Source of the DNA: Polychytrium aggregatum
Lineage: Eukaryota > Chytridiomycota > Chytridiomycetes > Polychytriales
Length of the DNA: 64,000 bases
Direction of reading: 5' to 3'
Assembly: GCF_025602895.1 (NCBI RefSeq)
Contig: NW_026516210.1
Span: 186,001 to 250,000 of the forward strand
The notes beneath the pieces were generated by a model. That model worked only from the letters and a program-made list of their open reading frames with translations. It did no database searches and had not been told where the DNA came from. The position numbers were made by a program, and so were the translations under genes. This document shows positions 21,729-34,000 of the stretch, one piece after another. How positions within the stretch are numbered: position 1 is the stretch's first letter; each line of letters starts with the position of its first letter.

Positions 21729-23184
21729 TCAGTCCAGCAAACAGCTCAGGAAGTTGATCGCAAACTCCATGGACTCGTCTTCGGTCACAACGATATCGAA
21801 GCTCGACAGATACTGGTCCATGAGCACCTCGCGATCGTGGTTGAGGAAGCCAATGGCGATTTGGTTCTCGTGTGTCAGGCCTTCGGACATGCGCAAATCA
21901 CCGAGCGAGTCGCCCATCAAGATCTGCGAGCAGAGCATCCGCACTCCGAGTCAGCCTCCAATCCCTCGAGATAAGCGATACCTATACAGCGATGGTTTAT
22001 GGGGCCGAAACCTGCCGCCTGCACCATGGATGCCGCCTCGCACGATCGACGATCCACGCTCACCATACCACATTAACTCGCTGCTCAATGACATTTCCGT
22101 ATGACGATCCCTTGACAGAGCCTTCGTTTTTGTTGAAGGTGTGGATCAGAGGCGTCTTGAAGCCCACACAAACGTCGCGCTCGTCAAAGATCATGGTGTT
22201 GGAAACAACGTGCATGTTGGAGCTATAGAGCTCCTGCTGCCTAAAGACCTCCTTGATGACGTCTGGTAGTCGAGGTTGGATAAGGCCGAGGTTAGATAAG
22301 GCCGAGGTTGGATAAGGCCGAGGTTGGATGGGCGTCCAGCATTGCATCAGCTTGTGCGCCTCGGCCCATCAAAGCCGCATCGGCTGCAGGCTTGGCCGAT
22401 GCATCTCACAGAAGCGCATACGAACCTCCGATACCAGCTGAAAAGATCAGAAATGGGATTTCCAGGGTTTTGCAGAGCATCAGCAGCTCATCGGTTCGCC
22501 GGCGCAGCGGAATCTCGGCATCCTTGACCATCACAGCAATGTCGGCCCTTGCCAGCTTCAGCTGGACAACATCTTCATGAGCCGCTGTCCACCACTCGAT
22601 CATTGCGGGCACCTTCTCGGCCATTGGCACGGTCGGCGACATCTCGATGGGATAGTACTTGTTGTAGAGCATCTCGGATCGCTTGCGGAACGACTCGGGG
22701 ATCAGCGGCGATCGTGAGATGATTGAATGCGACGACTTGTTCCGCTGGCCGTTCACCCAGTAACAGGTGAGGGTCATGTCAAAGTCTTGAATGCCGACGC
22801 CGCCGGGGGGACCGAACGCCAGCGACAGGAAACACATACATTTCAAGGATCACCGCGTGAGTAGAATCAATGCCATGCATACTGGCATCGGATGCAGGCA
22901 TGGTGTGTCTCCAATGCGATTTCAGCCGCCTGTGGACCGTGGCGATGCCATATCCGATGCAGATGCGCCCGAATGCCGATGAATCTCTCGGCAAGAGGCG
23001 CCGAAGCTCTGAACCCGTTGCGGCTGGACGACTCACCCGAGATGACATGCAGCTTGGTCGAGCCATCGCGGACCACTTTCGAGAGCTTGGCGGCAGTGGC
23101 ATCCCACGCGCGGATGTGGATGGATGGGTGGGCTCTGGCCCAGCTCAGGAACTGGGCGAGCTTTTGCTCCGAGGGAACGGCCAT
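21729..23184 (-). CDS. NT5C3: Pyrimidine 5'-nucleotidase (cytosolic 5'-nucleotidase III, UMPH-1 type, HAD superfamily)
   Basis: Four exons (23184-23037, 22785-22426, 22262-22069, 21923-21729) give 298 residues, equal to the usual family length. HAD motif I reads ISDFDMTLT and is formed across the first splice junction. Other family blocks are YYPIEMSPTVP, MIEWWTAAH, motif II with IFSAGIGD (split by the second intron), VVSNTMIFDE, LIHTFNKNEGSV, motif III/IV LMGDSLGDLRM and the end block VTEDESMEFAINFL. The enzyme dephosphorylates UMP and CMP to nucleosides in the cytosol using Mg2+ and an aspartyl-phosphate intermediate. The intron upstream of exon 3 carries a 16-bp tandem repeat. It is divergent from the protein disulfide isomerase gene, separated by 444 bases. 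Confidence 0.93.
22271..22329 (+). repeat. 16-bp tandem repeat (CGAGGTTGGATAAGGC) in an intron
   Basis: Nearly four copies of CGAGGTTGGATAAGGC, one with a G-to-A change. They start only about 8 bp from the acceptor of nucleotidase exon 3. Confidence 0.9.
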
Positions 23185-23190
23185 GGCGAC

Positions 23191-23239
23191 TGGGTGCTGG
23201 GTGCTGGGTGCTGGGTGCTGGGTGCTGGGTGCTGGGTGC
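23191..23239 (+). repeat. 7-bp tandem repeat (TGGGTGC x7)
   Basis: Seven perfect copies of TGGGTGC immediately upstream of the nucleotidase start codon, in its probable 5' UTR or core promoter. Confidence 0.92.
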
Positions 23240-23544
23240 TGCAGAGGCGATCAGGGCAGTGTGGATCAGCGTCCGGCGCAGCCCTGGCGACCGATGCAAC
23301 GAGGCGGAGTCGGGCAGCGGCTGGGGCGTGGCTGGCTGGTTGGCTGGCTGGACTGCGGATCCATCCGGCTCGAGCCGCGCGCAGCAGCCCAGCTTTGTCA
23401 TCACCCACGTGACTTGGACGCAGCCAACCAGCGTGCGCCGCGCGCCGGCCAATCAGCGCATCGCACCTCCATTTCGTGGCCATCTGACCCGCCTCCCGGG
23501 GGGCGCTGGGCCAGCTGACGTGTCGATCGCCCCGCAGCTCTGGC

Positions 23545-23550
23545 TATAAA
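23545..23550 (+). promoter_or_regulatory. TATA box of the PDI gene
   Basis: TATAAA in the context GGCTATAAAGATAG, 79 bases before the ATG and followed by the pyrimidine-rich leader. It is the clearest TATA element seen in the window. Confidence 0.7.
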
Positions 23551-23628
23551 GATAGCCCCGCCAGCTCGCCGCTTTCCGCTTCGTCTCGCCCCAACCTCCC
23601 CCCCTCATATCCCCCCCCATCTCGCACC

Positions 23629-25539
23629 ATGAAGTTCCTGTCTGCCGCCGTCAGCTTCCTCGCCGCCAGCGCCGCCCTCGTTGCTGCCAAGGATCAGCCC
23701 CAGGAGGACGCCTCCGATGTCGTCACCTTGGACAAGGGTATGGGTTCATCTCTGACTTGCTTGCACTGCTCGATGAGCATGCCTCTGCCGCGCCGTTGGC
23801 TCCGTCGCTGTGCGAGTATCTACCGACGTCTCGACGGTGCTGCCATGCGCTTTGGCGGTAGTCTGTGCTGGATCATCCTTGCGCTAACCCCGGCCGATCT
23901 CGTCTCCGCCAGATACCTTTGCCTCCTTCCTGAAGACTGAGCCTCTCTCCCTCGTCGAATTCTATGCCCCCTGGTGTGGCCACTGGTAAGTCTGGCAGCC
24001 TGTGATCGTGATCAGCTCATGCCAGCCGGCCGCTGCAGGCTCGCAGACTCATCGCCCCTTCTCTGTGCTCCTACAGCAAGGCTCTGGCCCCCGAGTACGA
24101 GGTCGCTGCCACCACTCTGAAGGAGCAGAACATCAAGCTGGCCAAGGTCGACTGCACCACCGAGGCCGACATCTGCGAGGAGCAGAAGGTCCAGGGCTAC
24201 CCCACTCTCAAGGTCTTCCGCCACGCCGACTCGATCCCCTACAAGGGCCCTCGCAAGTCCGATGGCATCGTCAGCTTCATGAAGAAGTAAGTGATCGGCA
24301 GCTCCGCGCTTCCCGATATGCAATGTGCGATGTGCGATATGCGATGTGTAATGTGCCTGCTCTGTCAGATCGTCGCTCGGGTGCTTGCACCGTATGGCGG
24401 CGCGCTTTCCCCACCGTACAGTCGAGCTGACCTTTTCGCTCTTTCCTGTTCTCAGGCAGGCCCTCCCTGCCCTCTCCGTCCTTGAGGCTGACGGCGTCAA
24501 GGAGTTTGCTGCCTCGGACCGCATTGTCCTCGTCGCCAACTTCAAGAGCAAGACCTCGGATGCCTACAAGGCCTACGAGGCCGTTGCCGAGGCCCACCGC
24601 AACGAGTACCTCTTTGGTGTCACCATCGATGCCAAGGGAGAGGACTCGCTGACCCTCTACAAGACCTTTGATGAGGGCAAGGACGAGTTTGACGGCAAGT
24701 TCACCTCTGAGGATATCCTGTCCTTTGTCAAGGCCAACTCCATCCCTCTGATGGACGAGATCTCGCCCGAGAACTATGCCTCCTATGTGGAGAGCGGTGT
24801 CCCTCTGGGCTACCTCTTCTACGGCTCCAAGGAGCAGCGCGAGGAATTCGGCCCCGCTGTCGAGAAGCTGGCCAAGAAGCACAAGGGCAAGGTCAGCTTT
24901 GTCTACTGCGATGGCGCCAAGTTTGGCGGCCACGCCAAAAACCTCAACCTCAAGGGCGAGTGGCCCGGATTCGTCATCCAGAACACCCAGGACCACACCA
25001 AGTATCCCTTCGACGAGAGCCTCACCATTGGCGGCGACGAGTTTGCCAAGTACCTCGACGACTTTGTCTCTGGCACGCTGGAGCCCTCGCTCAAGTCCCA
25101 GGAGATCCCCGAGACTAACGACGAGCCCGTCAAGGTTGTTGTCGGCAAGAACTACCAGGACATTGTTCTGAACGAGGCCAACGACGTCCTGATCGAGTTC
25201 TATGCCCCCTGGTGCGGCCACTGCAAGAAGCTTGCCCCCATCTACGACGAGCTCGCCGAGAAGCTCAAGGACGTCAAGGGCATTGTCATTGCCAAGATGG
25301 ACGCCACCGAGAACGACATTCCTCCCGGTGCTGGCTTCACCATCGAGGCCTTCCCCACCATCAAGCTCGTCAAGGCCAAGGACAACACCGTTGTTCCCTA
25401 TGAGGGCTCCCGCACCCTCGACTCGTTCCTGGAGTTCCTGCACCAGAGCGCCGTCCACGGCTCCAGCGTTCCTCTCGAGCCCGAGGAGGAGGAGGAGGAC
25501 GATGCCAAGACCGACTCCAAGGAGCACGACGAACTGTAA
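23629..25539 (+). CDS. PDI1: Protein disulfide isomerase (ER, a-b-b'-a' type, HDEL)
   Basis: Four exons (23629-23737, 23913-23985, 24077-24286, 24456-25539) give 491 residues. A signal peptide (MKFLSAAVSFLAASAALVAA) is followed by thioredoxin-like domain a with CGHC at 58-61, two inactive middle domains, domain a' with CGHC at 384-387, an acidic tail and a C-terminal HDEL retention signal. The enzyme oxidises and isomerises disulfides of secretory proteins in the ER lumen. The second intron splits the codon of the second active-site Cys (C61, TG|C). Codon use is strongly biased to C-ending codons, as in highly expressed fungal genes, and the promoter has a TATA box with UPR-like elements. There are no truncations or odd residues. 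Confidence 0.97.
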
Positions 25540-26282
25540 ATTTGCCACTGTGCTCCCCGTTTGTCTGTCTGTCTGCCTGTCTTGTTTGTTTGCTGCGTTT
25601 GTTACCGCGCATGGCTTGCGCCCTCTTCGTTGCCGAGTAATTTTGTTCCAATCCATAGCCGGACCTGCCTCTGTGCGCCGTGCCTTGCCGTCCTGGTGGT
25701 GGCGTGGTTCTTGAACCCAAACCGATGCAGCAGAGCGCGTGGCAGGCGGGCGATGGTGATGTGTGCGCTGGTGGCGATAACGAGTCGTGCGGCTTGGGAT
25801 GCACGAGGTTGGATGACGGAGCCGGGCATGGGTTTTGAATCCGGGGCCATGAGCCAGGAGATGCTTCGCGCCGATGCACAGTCCAGCCGCAATGCGGACT
25901 GGTCCCAGAGTCTCGTTCACCAGCCGCAAGCAGCTCCTTGGCGTCCTGGGTATCCGGCAGATCTCGATCTGGCACTCGCAAGCAAGATCCAGCATCGGCG
26001 CTCCTCTGGCCCAGTCCGCAAGCAAGCAACCAAGGCGGTGCGCTGCGGCCGCCTGCGAACAGGCCAAGAGCCAAAGCTCGCAGGCGCGTGTCGGCTGTGC
26101 CTGGGGCCGCCCTTGTTGCTGGCAGCGCATTGGCAGGCCGCTCAAATACATCCATCGCATTCATCGACCCCGTCCATCGCACCTATCCACCATCTGGCCC
26201 TGTGCAAGCACGCAGCAGCCGCCAGCACACGCAGCCGCCCACCGCTCGTCCTGCAGCCCTCCTCGATCGCATCGCCTCTCAA
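25540..26282. other. Intergenic region between PDI and NDE genes
   Basis: About 740 bases. The first part is the PDI 3' UTR with TGTCTGTCTGCC runs. The remainder includes long open frames on both strands but no conserved exon. It probably contains the NDE promoter. Confidence 0.35.
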
Positions 26283-29200
26283 ATGAACCGCTCGCCGCCG
26301 AAACCCGTCCTCGCCCTGGCTGCAAGCATCCTGCCCCAACGCATACTCAGGCGAGCCCTGGCATCCCAGGCGGCCAAGCGAGGTATCGCTGTCGTGATGT
26401 CGAGAGCAAAAGTATCACGGCCGACGCCGCTGATCATGCAGGATGCGCCCATATCTCTGATTGCTCCCTGTTTCTCTCCTCGACCAGAACGCCTCGTTAT
26501 TCTCGGTAATAGCCGATGGCCAGCCACACCCATCTCCACTCCGCACATTGCCTCTTCCTCTGCTCGAGTTTGCTCGAGTCTGCGATATTGCCCGACGAAG
26601 CAGCTGCAGGATCATAAGCGCCACAGCCTAGCACAGCTAAAGCTTATCTCTCCCCCAATTTCTTCCAATCTGCTGTCTCACTCACTGCAAAGGCTCTGGA
26701 TGGGCTGGTAAGCAAACTCGGCTGCAAGTACCACACCAGAACCGAACCAGGCCGACACCAGCTCCGTCCGCACACACCGTCACCGGCGACTGCTTCCGCC
26801 CCATGGCTGAATCTAGATCGCAGCTTAATCTTCCATTCTCTGGTGATTCCTCGCCTGAATCGCAACCACCAGGCTTCAAGCTCATCAACGAGGTCAACAC
26901 CAAGGACTACGACGTTGTCGTCATCTCGCCAAGGGTATGTGTCCACAACCCAAGCCGTGCGATGGATCGTTTCTGCCCACATTGCTCTCTGTGGATTTCC
27001 ACACATATTGTGCATTTCTCGCCTCAGCTTGCATATCTGTCATCCCACTCGGAACGTCCCCAACTCACCGCGGCTCTCTGATCGACTTTCTCCTCCACAG
27101 AACCACTTTGTATTCACCCCACTACTTGCCAGCACAGCTGTGGGCACTCTCGAATACAGAGCCATCACCGAGGTACTTTCTTGAATCACCACCAGTCCTG
27201 CAGATGAACAGCATACACGGCATTTACTCACTCCGCCTACGGATGTGCTTGGCTGCTCGCCACCTCTAGCCCGTCCGCACGTATGGAAGAGGCATCAGCT
27301 TTCACCAAGCCACTTGCGACCAGATCGACTTTGAGAAGAAGGAAATCACTTGCCGGCCTGCATTCGAAAGCCAAGACGCCCCGTTTGCGATAGCATTCGA
27401 CAAGGTGTGTGCTCGGGCAAAGGTCCCCACGTCCACCCAACGATGGCATGGTGCCCGTCAGCGCCGCAACTCGGCTCTGTCTTTGGATTCTGCATTCCGA
27501 CAATGGTGTCCTCTGGGAGCCCGTTATTCGACTGACCTTGAGCTCTCTCCTGAAAGCTCGTTCTGGCTGTCGGTGCCAAGTCCAACACAGTACGTCCTGA
27601 TCTGTCCGTGGTGACTTTTATGTGCCTCGAGCCAATGCTCCCGCTGAAAGCCGAGTTTGGCGACTGACTCGCTCACGGCTGGCATTTGTCTTCTTCAGTT
27701 CGGCATCCCCGGGGTTGCCGAGAACGCATTCTTCCTCAAGGAAGTGGACCATGCGCGTAAGATCCGAGCCCGGATTATCGAATGTAAGTCAGCCAGAATC
27801 GACCTGCCACCTTGCTCGCCCAAACGACCGCAGCTTGCACGATGCTACACTGGCTCTGCGTACCGGGATCGGCCCTGATGCCCATGCCGCTGCCTCCGCC
27901 TTCGCAGGCTTCGAGCAAGCATCCGAGCCAAACACGACCGAGGAACAGCAGCGAAACCTCGTAAGAACACCATCACATGCAGCATCGGCGCATGAGAACG
28001 GTGGCCCAACGGAGTGCCCTGATAGTTCCGCACCTTTGGCGAGAGCCTCATCTGATTGTCATCATACATTGCTCTGCCAACGGCTGCCTTTGCTCAATTC
28101 CTCTGCCTGCGTTTGACCAGCTTCATGTAAGTCCCGGCTCGAACACAACCATCGACGCTTGCTGCCACCGGCTCTGATACCGTTCTACTCACTACCCTAT
28201 GTCTACTTCTAGTTTGCTGTCGTTGGAGGCGGACCAACTGGCATAGGTTCGTATCTTCATCAGCCGGGCGGGCTTTGCGGTGAACTGGCAGCCGGTCGTT
28301 AGCAGCGAACTGACCTGTATTTCCTCATTCCCACAGAATTTTCTGCGGAATGTAAGAATCCGTGAGCGCATCTTTCTGCTGGCACAACGGCCCGGACGTA
28401 GCACCGACTTGGATGCTGACCTTCACCCATATGGCGCCTCAGTGCATGACTTTTGCGTGGAGGATCTCTCAAAACTTTATCCTCAGCTCAAGAACAAAGG
28501 TGAGCTTCCACACGCATGGCACGACCCCGCCGCAATCAATTGTGGTGGTAGTGGACGCTGTTAGCTCCCAAACAGGTCGAGTCTCGGCGAGCACCACGAC
28601 GCGAGCGCCCATCTCATTGTTCATTGCTTCCCACTTGATGCTACATCCTCATCCTTATTCCTGCAGTTCGCATATCGGTATGACGAACTTGCATGGCCCT
28701 GCCATGTTGATGCAATGCACTCACGAGATATCGTTGGCTCCACGAGTTTGCTTGGGCATATGGAACTTATCTGACCTGCCCGACGGCTCCATCCACGGCC
28801 AGGTTTACGACGTTGCCGAGAAGATTCTCGGCGGATTCCAAGCTGAGCTTGCCGAATGTACTGAGTCAGACTGCGCGATTGCCACTCCGCCGATATGACA
28901 GCACTTCAGCGCTGCGACAGAACTGCGCTCGTTTCTCATGCTGAACGCTGACACTGGCCATGCCACTACCTCTGGTACAGATGCGTCTGAAAAGTTCCGA
29001 CGTGAGGGCATTCAAATCAAGACCAAGGTAAAGCGAGAGCACACTCTTGGTCCACCCTCGCCCTGTCTTTGGAATCGAGTTGCTACGAGCCCTCTCGCTC
29101 TGCTCAGTATTCATCTCTGTCGTGCTCGATGTGATGCACACAGTATGCACACTTGGCATGTGCTTACACGCATGGCTGCTTTCTCTGCTCAGACATTCAT

Positions 29201-30590
29201 CAAGGAAGTCAAAAAGAACCTCATGGGTGAGCTGCAGGCTCGAGGATGCGTTGTCGGCCAATGCCAGATTGCTGCATCGCTGTGATGAGTGTATTGATTC
29301 ATCGACTGACAGCTCCGCCTCCTCCTATGCATCTGTTGTGTTCAGTGCTGAAGGATGATACCCAGATTCGTAAGTTGGGCAGTCTACTCGGGCACGCGAC
29401 GTCGTGGCTGGCCTTTTCAGTAATGCCATGACTCTTACTTGGCCACACTCATGGATTTGGCCGATCCGGCATAATGCTGAATGAGGCGGCTGACATTACG
29501 TTGATAATGACTGGTCCAACGCAGCGTTCGGCGCACTAATCTGGGCCACGGGAATCACATCCACACCCCTGGGCGAGAGTCTCGGCGGCGTCATGAAGGA
29601 AGAGCGCTCAAACCGAGTGATCACGAACGAGGTAACCGCGAAACATCCATCGTAGTCGGCACTCATATCGGCGGCAGCCTGACTGCAGAGACCCTTGACT
29701 CGGCTCTTAACTCTTGGCTTGGCATCTATCCAACTGCTCTCGCGACACGACGCTCGCTGGTTTAGTACCTGACCATCTTGGACAAGAACGGCCAGGCGCT
29801 GGATGGCATGTAAGTACCAATAATAGCAGCCCGAAGACCCAAAGAGGCCAAGCATCGAATCGATCCGTTCGAAGACGCTCGCTCGGCTGAGATGCCATCC
29901 TTTGCACAGATACGCCATCGGCGATTGCGCCGTCATCAAGGACAAGAACCTGCCGGCAACGGCTCAGGTGGCTGACCAGAAGGGACGCTGGCTCACTTAC
30001 CACCTGAATCGGCAGGTGGCTGGAAAGCCGACGCTGAAGGTAGGACGGGCCAGCCTGGAGACGATCATGGCAGGGAATCCAGGATTCCCCCCACTAGCAG
30101 CCATCTAACGCCCGCGGCGATGGTCCCTGCAGCCCTTTACCTACAACCACATCGCCAGCATGGTCTACACTGGCGCCTGGAGTGCCCTCATCGACTTTAG
30201 CTCCAAAGGCAATCTCAAGGGTCGCCTCGCTTGGATCTGTAAGTCACTGGCGCAGGCCTCTATCGTAATTCGGTGGCCAAAGCCCAAGCGAGGACGGTTG
30301 CAGATGCGACAACGACAACCTCCCTCACGGACCGTGCTAACCAAGCGTTGTTTTGGTCGCAGTCTGGAGAAGCGCATATCTAACCAAGAGTGTTTCGGTC
30401 AAGAACAAAATCCTCATTCCGATGTACTGGTACGGCACAGCGCATGTATTCCAGACGCAGACATGGGCACATCTGGTGTGGTTGCTGGGAGACCAGCAGG
30501 ACTGTCTCGTGGGGCTGCAGTTGACCCTGGATGGACATGGCTTGCAGGTTCTTGTCGTGGGCTTTCGGCCGAGACATCAGCCGCTTCTAG
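26283..30590 (+). CDS. NDE1: Alternative (type II) NADH:ubiquinone oxidoreductase, mitochondrial, NDE-type
   Basis: Twenty-four exons splice in phase to 450 residues: 26283-26382, 26488-26505, 26694-26708, 26873-26934, 27101-27172, 27270-27404, 27557-27589, 27699-27783, 27908-27960, 28121-28126, 28213-28246, 28337-28351, 28443-28499, 28667-28677, 28803-28857, 28981-29027, 29193-29226, 29346-29369, 29525-29631, 29766-29809, 29910-30039, 30133-30238, 30363-30429, 30548-30590. An Arg/Ala-rich presequence precedes the FAD-binding GSGWAG (40-45) and ISPRNHFVFTPLL. The NADH-binding GGGPTG (198-203) and the YAIGDCAV motif follow, and the C-terminus reads AFGRDISRF. The enzyme moves electrons from NADH to ubiquinone without pumping protons. 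No EF-hand insert is seen. External versus internal orientation cannot be read from sequence. Exons of 6, 11, 15, 15 and 18 bases were placed from family conservation. Confidence 0.92.
28121..28126 (+). other. 6-nt microexon of the NDE gene
   Basis: CTTCAT encodes Leu-His between GTTTGACCAG and GTAAGTCC. Including it restores the family sequence RNLLHFAVVGGGPTG across exons 9 to 11; skipping it would delete two conserved residues but keep the frame. Confidence 0.75.
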
Positions 30591-31082
30591 AATCGGCGGT
30601 CGAATATGATGCAACCGCAGCATATCTGCACGGCCGTCATGCTCCTGCCCGGCTGCGACACCGAGACTTCTTTCAGCATACGAACCTCATTCGGCATTCA
30701 CAAAGTGAAACGGAACAGCTTGGTTCCGAAGGCAGCAGCCGCTCTCCCCCCCTCCAATCCCGAATATACATAGCGTCATTCAGAATACTCACCGCCATCG
30801 CCCAGAGCAGCCATCGGCCAGCGGCTCCGATATACGCCGTGCGCACGCCGATAGGCTGCGATCATGTGAAAAGCTCCAGGCCCGCTGTTACCCTTTTGCC
30901 CGGCAAATGCCGAGCATCCCGCCTCTCGGATCAGCGTCTCTCCCGCCTGCTGCCCTCGGTCGTTGGCTTGGCTGGCCTCACTCCCACCCTTCGTCCAGCC
31001 TTTCGGTTTCGAGCCCATCTCGCCCCGATCTGCCCGTCGGCCTCTGCCACTCGCTTGCATCCATTCATCTATCCATTCATCC
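30591..31082. other. Intergenic region between NDE and GUT2
   Basis: About 490 bases between two co-oriented genes. It has no supported exon and presumably holds the GUT2 promoter. Two ATCCATTCATC-type direct copies lie just before the GUT2 start. Confidence 0.4.
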
Positions 31083-34000
31083 ATGTGGAAGCGACTCGCG
31101 GCAAAGACCCTTGCCGTCTCGGCCTCGACGTGCGGCCTGGCTTATGGAATCGCAGTCTATCTGCGGCCTCAGCCGCTTGCGACAGACGGATACTTTATCC
31201 ACAGCAACGGTGCCCAAGACTCGATGCCGCACTCGCTATGGACGCCGCCATCGAGAGCCGAGATGATCAGCCGTCTCAAGGGCCAGCATCCTGCAAGCGC
31301 GGCACCTTCAGATAGCCAAGCGGCGACTGACGCTGTGACCGGAGGCGATCCCGAGCCGTTTGATCTGCTGATTATCGGCGGAGGTGCAACCGGCGCTGGA
31401 TGCGCACTGGTAATGTCGCCGGGCTGTGTATCGAAACATGGCGGGCGAGACAGCGGCTCCTGGAGGCTGATCGTGCGCGAGGCAGCCTTATCGACTCGGG
31501 CCATGTCCTCTCATCTGCTCGATTACTACTCTTTCTTGCGCAGGACGCCGTTACTCGTGGACTCAGGGTCGCCCTTGTCGAGCGAGACGACTTTGCCTCA
31601 GGTACAGTATCGCCCGCCGTCGTCGCTCCGGCCTGTGGATATATGGGTCCCCCCCCCCACTCGTCATGACAGAGTTCTTCATCTCCGTTCCTCATCACCC
31701 TCGCCCTGTCTGCGCATCTCTCACGGCCAGGCACCTCATCGCGCAGCACCAAGCTCGTTCATGGCGGTGTGCGCTATCTGGAGAAGGCTTTCCTGGAGAT
31801 GGACTATGAGCAATACAAGCTCGTCTCCGAGGCGCTGCATGAGCGAGGAGTCTTCCTCAAGATTGCCCCGTATCTCGCCTACCAGTTGCCCATTATGCTC
31901 CCGATCTACACGTACGTATCCCTCTGTCGCTTGTACCTGCGCCGTTCACGGGGGGACTGAGGCAGCAAGTCGGGGAGACTGGTCGAGGCGGCATTCGTCG
32001 CCATCAGAACCCTTCAGTTACTAACACGGGGGTGCCCTCGGGTGTTCTGCCGTGCTGTTCCAATCCAAGGTGGTGGAAGATCCCGTACTACTGGGCCGGG
32101 GCAAAGGCATACGACGCTCTGGCCAAAGCCCGGGGCGACCACATGCCAATCTCGTATTTCTTGAGCAAGAAGCGTGCGCTGGAGGTCTTCCCGATGCTCA
32201 AGACAGACAGACTCAAGGGTGCGATCGTCTACTACGACGGTATGGGCAGCCTGCATAACCTGTCCTGTGGCATTGCTCGACAACACCTGTGGGATTATCC
32301 AGAGTGATCGAGAGCAGAGCGCGGGCATGGCCATTCGTTAATATCCTGGACAACGGCCGATATTAGGTGCCCACAACGACTCTCGCATGAATACGGCCGT
32401 CATCCTCACCGCTGTTGCCCATGGCGCGACCGTCGCCAACCACGTCGAAGTCGTTGAGCTCGTCAAGAGGAAGCGGCAGAGTGCCCGAACGCTGCTCGGC
32501 CGGCCTCTCGGCGAAGAAGAGATCTGCGGCGCCGTTGTCAGAGATACGCTCACTGGAGAAAGCTGGACTGTTCGTGCAAAGGTAAGTAACGGGAGTACAT
32601 GTCGGCCATCCATCAGTATCTCCCACCAGTGCACCATCGCATGCCATCAGTCCGTCGCCGGGCTCAGTTCACAGAGCAGTGCGCCAATATCACTTTCGCG
32701 GCTTCAAATAGGGAGTGGTCAACGCAACGGGCCCGTTCACCGACGGCATCCGCAAAATGGATGAGCCCCAGCTTGCCGGCATTGTCTCGCCAAGCGCTGG
32801 AGTCCACATCATCCTGCCAAACTACTACAGTCCCAAGCATATGGGTCTCATCGACCCTGCCACCAGCGACGGTCGGGTCATATTCTTCCTTCCCTGGGCA
32901 GGCAATGTCGTTGCCGGCACCACAGGTTAGTTCGCCGGGCAACCGTATGTACTTGTTAGCACCCAGGGCAGCTGCTGACGTCCAGGCGATCGCTTGCAGA
33001 TAGTCCGACGAATGTGACCAGCAACCCCGTCCCAACCGAGAAGGATATCAATTGGATCCTCAAGGAAGTCGAGAACTACCTCTCTCCAGGTGCGGCTGCC
33101 AAGCGTGTGGCTTACTGTGACCCTGGATGGACTCTAGTCAATGTAGCAATGCCGCTGTCGCTATCAATGTCGGCGCCGATGGCCTAACCGGTCTTGCCAA
33201 CCATCAAATCGTCATAGAGATCAAAGTTCGTCGAGGAGATGTTCTCGCTGCGTGGTCGGGGATCCGTCCGCTTGTGAGAGACCCTGCGGCCAAGAACACT
33301 GCGGCCCTCGTCCGCAACCACATGATCCATGTCTCCGACAGCGGCTTATTGACGATTGCGGGCGGAAAGTGGACAACGTATCGCGCCATGGCACAGGAAA
33401 CAATCGACAAGGCCATTGAGGTGTTTGGTAGGTGGTGTCTCGGCTTGCTATCGAGTCGCTGCTGCAGATTGGCAGCCGTTCCTCTGGACTCGGCACTTTG
33501 CCGTGATCGGCCTTGTCGCTAACGGATTTGATTTGGCTGGAAAGATTTGAAGCCCACAGGCCCCTGCGTCACCGAGCGCACGCTGCTCATCGGCTCGCAC
33601 AGCTGGTCCAAGACCATGTTCATCAAACTCATCCAGCACTTTGGCTTGGAAACAGAGGTGGGTCCTGGACGGCGATCAGGCGTGGGTGGTCTCGTTGCAG
33701 CTGCTGCAAGGCATCGATACTTATGCGGCGCATCAACACATGCCTATAGGTTGCCCAGCACCTGGCCGACAGCTATGGAGACCGCGCCTGGGGTGTTGCG
33801 TCACTGGCCTCTCTGACCGGCAAGAGGTGGCCGGTTTACGGAAAGCGACTGTCGGACCACTACCCCTATATCGAAGCCGAGATTCGGTTTGCCGTACAGA
33901 GAGAGTACGCCTGCACTGCAGTGGTGAGTGTCGATGGCAGATCGGTCTCGCCGAGGCAGCCCATGTCAGCCCAGTACTTCGCCGTGCGCTAACAGACGCT

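Larger units (their letters stand above)
23185..23628. promoter_or_regulatory. Divergent promoter between NT5C3 and the PDI gene
   Basis: 444 bases between two divergent ATGs. On the PDI side are a TATAAA at 23545-23550, TGACGTG at 23516-23522, a CCAAT box at 23449-23453, CAGCGTG at 23429-23435 and CACGTGAC at 23406-23413. CAGCGTG is the core of the yeast unfolded-protein-response element, and TGACGTG is the core of the animal UPRE. The combination fits an ER-stress-inducible PDI promoter; regulation is inferred. Confidence 0.6.

Noticed and set aside
24277-26160. 627-codon minus-strand open frame opposite the PDI gene
   Set aside because: It is the antisense shadow of the highly biased PDI coding sequence; its Leu/Val/Gly-rich composition is the reverse complement of PDI codons.
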